From positions 1-7,342 of the forward strand of contig PEYL01000080.1 of NCBI GenBank assembly GCA_002774415.1: a stretch of 7,342 bases of DNA, written 5' to 3'. Source of the DNA: Candidatus Portnoybacteria bacterium CG08_land_8_20_14_0_20_40_83. Lineage in GTDB: Bacteria > Patescibacteriota > Minisyncoccia > Portnoybacterales > GWB1-42-6. This document shows positions 1-4,817 of the stretch, in pieces (within the stretch, counting starts at the first letter, position 1; each line of letters begins with the position of its first letter). The translations under genes and the position numbers were made by a program. Below the pieces are notes generated by a model. It saw only the letters and a program-made list of their open reading frames with translations. It was not told where the DNA came from and searched no databases.

Positions 1-598
1 ACCATTCCAAACCCATTTTTTGCATGAAGACGGGAGCGCGGCGGATTTTACCTGACAAAAAATCAAACGCGCCGCCAACCCCGATAGCAACTTTGACCGA
101 TGGGACTTTTGCTAAATTTTCCGCGATCCATTTTTCCTGACGAGGCGCGCCGAGCGCCACCAATAAAATGTCGGGCTGGCATTGTCTAATTCGCGCGAAT
201 AGTTCCATACCGTCTGTTTCTTCCGAAAATCCAACAACAGCTGGCCATTGAGCTGCTATCTTTTCTGCCACACCATTTCTCCCGCCCAATAAAAAAACTT
301 TATTCCTGATTCCTGATTCATAATTCATAATTCCAGGTATTAAATCAATTCCTGTTACCCTCTCTTTTAATGGTTCCCCCAACATTCTTGATGCCCGCAC
401 TAATCCTACGCCGTCCGCAATTGATAAATCTGCATTATTTAAAATTTCACGAAATTCCTTGTCTTTTTGCGCTAAAATCAGAATTTCCGGATTGGGCGTG
501 ACAATATAATGCTGGCGTCCATCATTCAAAAATCCCCTGATTTTTTCAAGAACTTCCTGCATGGAAAGATTGTCTATACGGACACCAAGCAAATACAT
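1..598 (-). CDS. WecG/TagA/CpsF family glycosyltransferase (GT26), 3' end beyond window
   Basis: A GT26 glycosyltransferase that in the known family moves an N-acetylhexosaminuronic acid or ManNAc residue onto a lipid-linked sugar during cell-envelope polymer synthesis. The 199 visible residues show the family pattern: an N-terminal MYLLGVRIDNLS, then TPNPE at 34-38 (catalytic-site Thr), ADGVG at 61-65 (the conserved Asp), VTGIDLIP at 81-88, VFLLGG at 101-106, LGAPRQEKW at 149-157 and GVGGAFDFLSG at 173-183, ending in GLEW at the window edge. The C-terminal membrane-targeting part is outside. The ATG at 598 is preceded by AGGA about six bases upstream. It lies 120 bases downstream of thpR on the same strand and may share its transcript. 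Residues 89-99, between the GIDLIP and VFLLGG elements, are encoded by a run of 7-base repeats without changing the usual spacing of these motifs. The acceptor and donor sugars cannot be told. Confidence 0.93.
   Translation of the reverse strand, partial: MYLLGVRIDNLSMQEVLEKIRGFLNDGRQHYIVTPNPEILILAQKDKEFREILNNADLSIADGVGLVRASRMLGEPLKERVTGIDLIPGIMNYESGIRNKVFLLGGRNGVAEKIAAQWPAVVGFSEETDGMELFARIRQCQPDILLVALGAPRQEKWIAENLAKVPSVKVAIGVGGAFDFLSGKIRRAPVFMQKMGLEW
302..334. repeat. Heptanucleotide repeat tract inside the TagA-like gene
   Basis: About 4.7 imperfect copies of a 7-base unit lie in tandem: ATTCCTG twice, ATTCATA twice, then ATTCC. The tract is translated in frame as residues 89-99 of the glycosyltransferase, in a surface-helix position between two conserved motifs. 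Because the unit is 7 bases, the peptide it encodes has no simple residue repeat. Confidence 0.8.
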
Positions 599-633
599 TC
601 TCGATCCTGGTTTTTGGTCAGAGCAGCCGGTCT

Positions 634-680
634 GGTCAAAAGTCATAGTCAAAGGTCAAAACCCAAAGACCAAGACAAAC
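634..680. repeat. Imperfect GTCAAA-type heptad tract in the thpR-tagA spacer
   Basis: The spacer between thpR and the glycosyltransferase gene carries loose tandem units such as GGTCAAA, AGTCATA, GTCAAA (one base short), GGTCAAA and ACCCAAA. It has the same 7-base period as the tracts at 302 and 2499 but a different core. I see no clear terminator in this spacer. Confidence 0.6.
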
Positions 681-718
681 AACTAAACTGGCTGCCAAGA
701 CTTACAACTTAAAACAAA

Positions 719-1306
719 TTATGTGCCCAACGGGCATACTTCCAAAATCGTATATTCCGCCCCGTCCCGCTTTAAATCGCTTTCCATAACATCAATACTC
801 GCGACAGGAACAATCGCTTTAAAATCTTGCTCGATCTGCGGTTTTTCTTGTAAATTACGCCATTGTTCCATTTTTATCCTTGCCAAGGTTATATGCGGCG
901 AAAAAGGACGCCTTTCTGCCCTAAATGAGCTGATTTCTCCTGATGAAACAAAAACATTTTCAAGCTCGTTCTTTATTTTAGAAAGTTCCTCACTTTGCTT
1001 ACCTTTAAGCCAAATCATTCTTGGCGGTTTACCCTGAGCTTGTCGAAGGGCCGGAGGACCATACAAAATTTTTTCAAAAATTATATTAAGCGGTTCGTAG
1101 TTTTTGGCAATTTCTTTTGTCAGTCTGCAAATCTCATAAACTTCTTGCTCGTCCGCGTAGCCGATAAAAATAAGCGTCAAATGTAAACTGTCTTTTTTTG
1201 TCCAGCGTACGGGAATATGTTCCCATTTTTTTTGCCAATCTAAAAGCCGCTTTTTGATATCTTCCGGCAAATTTACTGCAATAAAAATTCTGCGTTTTTG
1301 AGACAT
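719..1306 (-). CDS. thpR: RNA 2',3'-cyclic phosphodiesterase (2H family, LigT/ThpR)
   Basis: A 195-residue 2H phosphoesterase. Family members hydrolyse RNA 2',3'-cyclic phosphates to 2'-phosphates and can ligate tRNA half-molecules in vitro. Both catalytic HxTx motifs are present: HLTL at 42-45 followed by FIG, and HITLAR at 138-143. The N-terminal RIFIAVNLPEDI and the RPFSPHITLAR context are typical of the family, as is the length. Start is the ATG at 1306; the ribosome-binding site is weak (GGGA about ten bases upstream), so the start rests on homology. Residues 86-94 (ALRQAQGKP) are an in-frame readthrough of a palindromic repeat placed between the conserved YGPP and RMIWL segments. Upstream it faces the YjdF-like gene across a 91-base divergent spacer; downstream is the glycosyltransferase gene. 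No functional link between these neighbours is evident. Confidence 0.93.
   Translation of the reverse strand: MSQKRRIFIAVNLPEDIKKRLLDWQKKWEHIPVRWTKKDSLHLTLIFIGYADEQEVYEICRLTKEIAKNYEPLNIIFEKILYGPPALRQAQGKPPRMIWLKGKQSEELSKIKNELENVFVSSGEISSFRAERRPFSPHITLARIKMEQWRNLQEKPQIEQDFKAIVPVASIDVMESDLKRDGAEYTILEVCPLGT
1032..1050. repeat. Dispersed palindromic repeat embedded in thpR
   Basis: CCCTGAGCTTGTCGAAGGG, an imperfect inverted repeat with CCCT/AGGG arms. From memory the sequence, or its complement CCCTTCGACAAGCTCAGGG, is a short element dispersed through many Patescibacteria and other bacterial genomes. Here it is translated on the minus strand as LRQAQGK within ThpR residues 87-93. No second copy lies in this window. 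Confidence 0.65.
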
Positions 1307-1327
1307 TTTAAATTTTTTCCCAATTCA

Positions 1328-1378
1328 TTGAATATTCAAAAAATTAAAGTTAGAATGCCAATAAGCATGCCACTTTAA
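1328..1378. promoter_or_regulatory. Candidate plus-strand promoter with inverted repeats (divergent spacer)
   Basis: On the plus strand TTGAAT (1328-1333) and TAGAAT (1351-1356) are separated by 17 bases, a fair sigma-70-type match for the YjdF-like gene. The -35 hexamer is the left half of a perfect 12-base palindrome, TTGAATATTCAA (1328-1339). The -10 lies between the arms TTAAAGT (1344-1350) and ACTTTAA (1372-1378). Both symmetric elements could be operator sites. This is inferred from sequence only. Confidence 0.45.
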
Positions 1379-1382
1379 CTGA

Positions 1383-1410
1383 AGTATAACAAAAAAGATG
1401 CCAAAATCAA
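1383..1410 (-). promoter_or_regulatory. Candidate minus-strand promoter for thpR
   Basis: Reading the minus strand, TTGATT (1405-1410) and TATACT (1383-1388) are separated by 16 bases. This would give a leader of roughly 70 bases before the thpR ATG. On the plus strand the same bases include TATAAC (1385-1390), seven bases before the ATG at 1398, so the two directions may compete for polymerase. Confidence 0.4.
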
Positions 1411-2231
1411 ACGATAACAAAGAACTCGATAAGATTGTCAGTCCAACCTTTGAGGGACAAGAGGTAAAAGAAATTGAACCGTTGGCTTTTTTAGCCACCA
1501 GCCAATCGCCAAATGGCGATTATGCAATAGCCGAGCCTGCCTGCCTGCCGCTTGAAACTCAACCAGAATATACGCGCGTTTTCAGCTGGGAACAACTTAA
1601 TAAAATTCTGGTAAATTTAAACAAGCTCCTGCTGGCGGGGCTCGTCACTTTTGAAGCCTTGAATGCATTGGGCATTCTGCAATATCACGTTAGTTTCCAC
1701 TGGATTGCGCTGCTTATTACCACCGGCGGCGTCTGGGCGCTTCTCAAAATAATTTTTTTCTATGCGCGTACTTCCAGTAAGACCGTATCAAATATTCTCA
1801 TGCTGGCAACTGTCGCGGCTCTCTACGCAGATACGTTAGGCCAAGTATTTTCGCTTTTTGATAGAATCGAATGGTATGATCAGATTCTGCACTTTTTTGC
1901 GGGCGGCGCTCTTTGCGCTTCAATTATTTTTCTGTTAATACAAAGTTTGGGCGTTCGCGGCAAAATAAGTTTGGGAATCTTAACCACCGCTTTCTTTGCC
2001 TGGACAAGCACGCTTTCACTCGGTTTATTTTACGAATTCGGGGAACTTATTCTTGATAAAATAACCGGCTCCAACAGTCTCGTCAGTTTATCCGACACTA
2101 TAAATGATCTGCTGCTGGATACTTTCGGCTCGCTTTCTATTCTGGTGATTTTAGTTATATACTTCTATTATGTATCTCGTCGAAGTCGTTCCGCTGACAA
2201 AAATCCCGCTCCAGAAGCCGCAAATACTTAG
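1398..2231 (+). CDS. YjdF/DUF2238-like integral membrane protein
   Basis: A 277-residue membrane protein of unknown biochemical function. Residues 1-60 are polar and probably disordered. About six hydrophobic segments follow, near 72-95, 100-122, 128-152, 164-184, 190-212 and 243-260, ending in a basic, cytoplasm-type tail. The polar signature resembles the YjdF/DUF2238 family: WYDQILHFFAGG at 159-170, LFYEFGELILD at 210-220 and SDTINDLLLDTFGSL at 232-246, so conserved D, H and E residues lie at membrane borders. The ATG at 1398 lacks a Shine-Dalgarno sequence, but TATAAC ends seven bases before it, so the message could be leaderless. Its last 62 bases overlap the priA start in another frame. 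A palindrome at 1504-1521 and a GCCT run near 1536 are translated in the disordered N-terminus. Family assignment is from motif recall; a transporter or lipid-enzyme role is not supported. Confidence 0.75.
   Translation: MPKSNDNKELDKIVSPTFEGQEVKEIEPLAFLATSQSPNGDYAIAEPACLPLETQPEYTRVFSWEQLNKILVNLNKLLLAGLVTFEALNALGILQYHVSFHWIALLITTGGVWALLKIIFFYARTSSKTVSNILMLATVAALYADTLGQVFSLFDRIEWYDQILHFFAGGALCASIIFLLIQSLGVRGKISLGILTTAFFAWTSTLSLGLFYEFGELILDKITGSNSLVSLSDTINDLLLDTFGSLSILVILVIYFYYVSRRSRSADKNPAPEAANT
1504..1521. repeat. Short hairpin repeat in the YjdF-like gene
   Basis: AATCGCC and GGCGATT form a perfect 7-base stem around the loop AAAT. It is translated as residues 36-41, within the low-complexity N-terminal region ahead of the first membrane segment. 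Confidence 0.6.
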
Positions 2232-4047
2232 CTATTTCTCTATCAATCAATTAAATGAGGGGTTTTTAGTATCGGTACCGCTGGGCAGACGACAGGAAAA
2301 AGCGATAGTCATAGAAATTCATCAAATCAAAGACTTTAAGCTGGAAATCAAAAAAGCTGAATATGAATTACGGCCGGTTAAAAGAATTCTAAATGCTGAA
2401 CCCGTTCTGGCTACACAGCAAATAAAACTTGCGCTTTGGCTCGGGAATTATTATTTTACATCGCCGGGATTGTTTATGAAGATGATGATGCCAAGGAAAG
2501 TTCAAATTTCAAAGTTCAAAGTTCAAAGTTACAATTCAAAATTCAAAATTAACAAACCCCAAAAATTAATATTAGTGCCGGAGATATTAAAGATAGATTC
2601 ATTAAAAAATAAGTTTCCAAAAGAAAAAACTGCTATAATACATAGCGGCTTGAGCGCAAAACAATTAAACGAAAACTGGCAGAAGATTGCCCGGGGTGAA
2701 ACCGAAATAATTATTGGCACGCGGCTGGCAAGCTTTGTGCCTTTTTTTAATTTAAAAGAAATCACAATTATGGACGAAACAAATTCCAGCCATCGTTCTT
2801 GGGATATGTTTCCGCATTACCGGACGCATGAGATTGCAAAGAAATTGGCCGAACTTTTTGGCGCCAAAATCACTCTAAAATCAGACATCCCGTCTGTCGA
2901 ATCTTTTTATTTTAACAGCCAGAAATTATTAAACTTAAAAATTGATTCAAAAAAAAGCAAAAACACGCCAGAAATCGAATTGGTTGATTTGCGGCAAGAA
3001 ATGAAAGATGGCAATTATTCAATCTTCAGCAGAAAACTCCAGGCTCGCATAAACAGCGTTCTTGAAAAAAACCAGCAAATCATTTTGTTTATAAATCGCC
3101 GAGGGCTGGCAACTTTTGTTCTGTGCCGCGATTGCGGCTATGTTGCCAAGTGCCCAAATTGCGATGCGCCTCTAACTTACCACCTAACAAGAAGCAAGCC
3201 GGACGAACTGAAACCTTTGCTTATTTGCCACCACTGCGGCCAAAAATTAGCTCCGCCGAGCCTTTGCCCAAAATGCAACGGCTACAGGATAAAAATATTT
3301 GGCACTGGCACCCAGCGGGTAGAAATAGAAGCAAAAAAAATATTCAAAAATGCTAAAATTTTACGGCTGGACAGCGACGTTGCCCAAACCTCCGCCCAGG
3401 AAAATACGATCATACAAAATTTCAGGCAAAAAAAGGCGGACATATTAATCGGCACACAAATGATTTTAAATTCCGCCAACTGGCGGACCAAAGTTCCCTT
3501 GGCAGCAATTATTTCCGCGGATACACTTTTACATCTGCCCGATTTTCAATCTGATGAAAAAACATTGCAAACAATTAATCAAGTTAAAAATTTTACAAAT
3601 TCCCAGCTACTAATCCAAACCTATAACCCCCAGACGCAAATACTCCAAATCGCTTTGAAGGGAGAATTAAAATATTTTTACGATAAAGAAATTGAAACAC
3701 GCCAAGCTCTCAAATATCCTCCGTTTTCCCAATTAATCAAATTAGTTTTTGGCCACCGCGATCCCAAAAAAGCGGCTGAGCAAGCAGAAATCTTATATAT
3801 AAAATTGACCCAGCAGCTTAAAAATAGTAAAATCTTAAAAGAAGCCGTTTTTGAAATTTCAGAGCCCCTTCCCGCTTTTATTGCCAAAGAAAGAAGCAGA
3901 TATATTTGGCAGATTATTTTAAAAATAAAACCATTCTGGCTGGCAAGCAAAAGCGAACGCCAAGATCTTTTAACTCTGCGTAATAAATTTCTCTTAACTG
4001 TGCCTCCTTTTTGGAAAATTGAAGTTGACCCGGAAACACTATTGTAA
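2170..4047 (+). CDS. priA: PriA-like primosomal protein N' with degenerate helicase core
   Basis: PriA normally restarts stalled replication forks as a 3'-5' superfamily 2 helicase. This 625-residue protein retains the 3'-end-binding N-domain (residues 1-108: MYLVEVVPL, VSVPLGRR, the LALWLGNYYFTSPG segment), LILVPEI at 133-139, AIIHSGLS at 155-162 and IIGTRLASFVPF at 181-192. It also keeps eight zinc-site cysteines (319, 322, 328, 331, 353, 356, 366, 369), GTGTQRVE at 378-385, ILIGTQM at 425-431, IQTYNP at 482-487 and KYPPFSQL at 515-522. It lacks the winged helix and the Walker A GxGKT: MMMP at 105-108 is followed within 24 residues by LILVPEI. DEEH is DETN (202-205), GSATPS is KSDIPS (237-242), KGHDF is NSANW (434-438) and QVAGRAGR is QVKNFTNS (471-478). 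ATP-driven unwinding therefore looks impossible; a structural or loader role is inference. The ATG at 2170 has no Shine-Dalgarno and overlaps the preceding gene by 62 bases. Confidence 0.9.
   Translation: MYLVEVVPLTKIPLQKPQILSYFSINQLNEGFLVSVPLGRRQEKAIVIEIHQIKDFKLEIKKAEYELRPVKRILNAEPVLATQQIKLALWLGNYYFTSPGLFMKMMMPRKVQISKFKVQSYNSKFKINKPQKLILVPEILKIDSLKNKFPKEKTAIIHSGLSAKQLNENWQKIARGETEIIIGTRLASFVPFFNLKEITIMDETNSSHRSWDMFPHYRTHEIAKKLAELFGAKITLKSDIPSVESFYFNSQKLLNLKIDSKKSKNTPEIELVDLRQEMKDGNYSIFSRKLQARINSVLEKNQQIILFINRRGLATFVLCRDCGYVAKCPNCDAPLTYHLTRSKPDELKPLLICHHCGQKLAPPSLCPKCNGYRIKIFGTGTQRVEIEAKKIFKNAKILRLDSDVAQTSAQENTIIQNFRQKKADILIGTQMILNSANWRTKVPLAAIISADTLLHLPDFQSDEKTLQTINQVKNFTNSQLLIQTYNPQTQILQIALKGELKYFYDKEIETRQALKYPPFSQLIKLVFGHRDPKKAAEQAEILYIKLTQQLKNSKILKEAVFEISEPLPAFIAKERSRYIWQIILKIKPFWLASKSERQDLLTLRNKFLLTVPPFWKIEVDPETLL
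2499..2550. repeat. Heptanucleotide repeat tract inside priA at the missing Walker A region
   Basis: Seven or more imperfect 7-base units run in tandem: AGTTCAA, ATTTCAA, AGTTCAA twice, AGTTACA, then ATTCAAA twice and ATT. They are translated as residues 110-127, a Lys/Phe/Ser-rich stretch. This tract sits exactly where normal PriA proteins carry the winged-helix domain and the GxGKT loop. Confidence 0.85.
3472..3487. repeat. Palindrome inside priA at the former KGHDF motif
   Basis: TCCGCCA and TGGCGGA form a perfect inverted repeat with a two-base centre (AC). It is translated as residues 435-440 (S-A-N-W-R-T), replacing the conserved KGHDF-P element that follows GTQM in active PriA proteins. 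Confidence 0.7.
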
Positions 4048-4122
4048 TTTTATTCGCATGGGCGCATTCGCATACCCGAGCGTAGTCCGCTAGGACGGAG
4101 CGAGGTTGCACTTTTCGCATGC
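4048..4122. repeat. Hairpin-rich spacer between priA and the small-gene terminator
   Basis: No gene is visible. The sequence contains short self-complementary elements, including GCG-CATT-CGC near 4068, GTCC-GCTA-GGAC near 4085-4096 and two CGCATGC/CGCATG words. It looks like a cluster of small palindromic elements rather than a plus-strand intrinsic terminator, since no T run follows on that strand. How priA transcription ends here is unclear. Confidence 0.4.
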
Positions 4123-4153
4123 AAAAAAGGCCCGATTGATAACCAATCAGGCC
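4123..4153 (-). terminator. Intrinsic terminator of the small-protein cassette
   Basis: On the minus strand a 10-base-pair stem (GGCCTGATTG with CAATCGGGCC, one G-U pair) closes a five-base loop and is followed directly by TTTTTT (complement of 4123-4128). It begins 20 bases after the TAG of the 49-codon gene. Only the minus direction has the T run, and the stem's G-U pair becomes a C-A mismatch on the other strand, so its direction is clear. Confidence 0.85.
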
Positions 4154-4172
4154 CAAATATCAAGCAAAAGAA

Positions 4173-4322
4173 CTAAAAGTACTTCATTTTTGCCTTTGCC
4201 GCGTTGCGACGTACGTCGCGGCGCAAGGAAGCAATCTTTGTCTCTTTCGTCAAAGGAAATCGATCCTGCCGGTCATTCGTAATTCTTTGAAAAAAACCAA
4301 GCAAAATTCGCAAAAATCTCAT
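4173..4322 (-). CDS. Small basic protein, third gene of the cassette (49 aa)
   Basis: I do not recognise this protein. It starts MRFLRILLGFFQRI, a hydrophobic stretch flanked by arginines that would make an amphipathic, membrane-binding helix. A strongly basic remainder follows (LRRDVRRNAAKAKMKYF at the C-terminus); lysine and arginine clearly outnumber acidic residues. The start is set by AGGAGG at 4328-4333, five bases before the ATG. It is 12 bases downstream of the 47-codon gene and is followed by a minus-strand intrinsic terminator 20 bases after its TAG, so it is the last gene of a three-gene transcript. The codons for LRRDVRRN contain a perfect 14-base palindrome. A peripheral membrane or nucleic-acid-binding peptide, or an antimicrobial or toxin-like peptide, would fit the composition, but nothing in the sequence decides between them. 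Confidence 0.72.
   Translation of the reverse strand: MRFLRILLGFFQRITNDRQDRFPLTKETKIASLRRDVRRNAAKAKMKYF
4201..4224. repeat. Palindrome in the 49-codon gene
   Basis: GCGACGTACGTCGC (4206-4219) is a perfect 14-base palindrome. It extends to 24 bases (4201-4224) if two T-G pairs are allowed. It could fold in RNA or bind a dimeric protein; no function is shown. Confidence 0.55.
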
Positions 4323-4334
4323 ATCTCCCTCCTC

Positions 4335-4478
4335 TTAAAAAATTTTTAATAACTGCAGCAAGCCAATATTGAATCCGCCCGCTGCAACAAATAACCAAAA
4401 GAACAATTTGTCGCGGCTACGAATTAAAATTGCAACCGCGATGCCTCCGTAGACTACTGCAATCGTCGCTTCGGCCAT
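4335..4478 (-). CDS. Small two-helix membrane protein, second gene of the cassette (47 aa)
   Basis: I do not recognise this protein. It is almost entirely hydrophobic: residues 4-19 (ATIAVVYGGIAVAILI) and about 25-43 (LFFWLFVAAGGFNIGLLQL) form two likely membrane helices joined by a charged turn, RSRDK at 20-24. Glycine pairs occur in both helices (YGG, AAGG), which suits close helix packing. By the positive-inside rule the turn should face the cytoplasm, giving a helical hairpin with both ends outside. The start is fixed by AAGGAGG at 4487-4493, eight bases before the ATG. The start overlaps the end of the 105-codon gene by 25 bases and is 12 bases ahead of the 49-codon gene, so the three are probably translated from one message. 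A pore-forming, holin-like or accessory subunit role is possible but unproven. Confidence 0.75.
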   Translation of the reverse strand: MAEATIAVVYGGIAVAILIRSRDKLFFWLFVAAGGFNIGLLQLLKIF

Positions 4479-4771
4479 GGATTTTTCCTCCTTCTATTCT
4501 CATCCCATCCGATCCCATGGGTCACCAGACGCCGGTGATCGCCGCCTCCACCGCATCGCTTCAGCGCCCGGTAGGTACGTAATATTTCTGGCCACCATAA
4601 GATTAGCATTGCCAATGTGGCCAATACTATCGCCAATGCGTATCGCCCCCAGCTTACGTCATATGAATTGGATGCCCATTCGCTGGGAGACGACGGCCAA
4701 TTCATTGTTACAGACCCTACGAAAAGTCCAATCGCCAATAGACCTAAAACCGTACTCAAAGTCGCTCTCAT
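4454..4771 (-). CDS. Small membrane protein with basic tail, first gene of the cassette (105 aa)
   Basis: I do not recognise this protein. Two membrane helices are predicted, near residues 4-23 (TLSTVLGLLAIGLFVGSVTM) and 44-62 (YALAIVLATLAMLILWWPE). A Trp/Ser-rich extracytoplasmic-type loop joins them. The long basic tail begins RTYRALKRCGGGG. The start chosen is the ATG at 4771, five bases after AGGAGG (4777-4782) and about 49 bases after the expected transcription start of a perfect promoter. The open frame continues upstream to 4897, but that part lies over the promoter and is not expected to be translated. The tail from about residue 90 overlaps the next gene's ribosome-binding site and start. 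In a neighbouring frame the tail would instead end at a TGA (4500-4502) just ahead of that site, so a recent frameshift is possible. Part of the gene is much richer in GC than its surroundings. Confidence 0.75.
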   Translation of the reverse strand: MRATLSTVLGLLAIGLFVGSVTMNWPSSPSEWASNSYDVSWGRYALAIVLATLAMLILWWPEILRTYRALKRCGGGGDHRRLVTHGIGWDENRRRKNPWPKRRLQ

Positions 4772-4817
4772 ATTTTCCTCCTCTAAACGTATTTTATCTA
4801 AATTAAGAACTTTCCTT

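Noticed and set aside
302..334. The tandem repeats as a CRISPR array.
   Set aside because: The units are 7 bases long with no spacers, and no cas gene is present.
509..712. A 67-codon plus-strand open frame.
   Set aside because: It is antisense to the well-supported start of the TagA-like gene and crosses the heptad-repeat spacer; it has no family features.
4123..4153. The hairpin after priA as the priA terminator.
   Set aside because: On the plus strand the stem has a C-A mismatch and no T run follows; the signals fit only the minus strand.
4617..4817. Extension of fmt upstream to an ATG at 4617.
   Set aside because: It runs antisense through the first small gene and its ribosome-binding site and adds 109 residues unrelated to Fmt.
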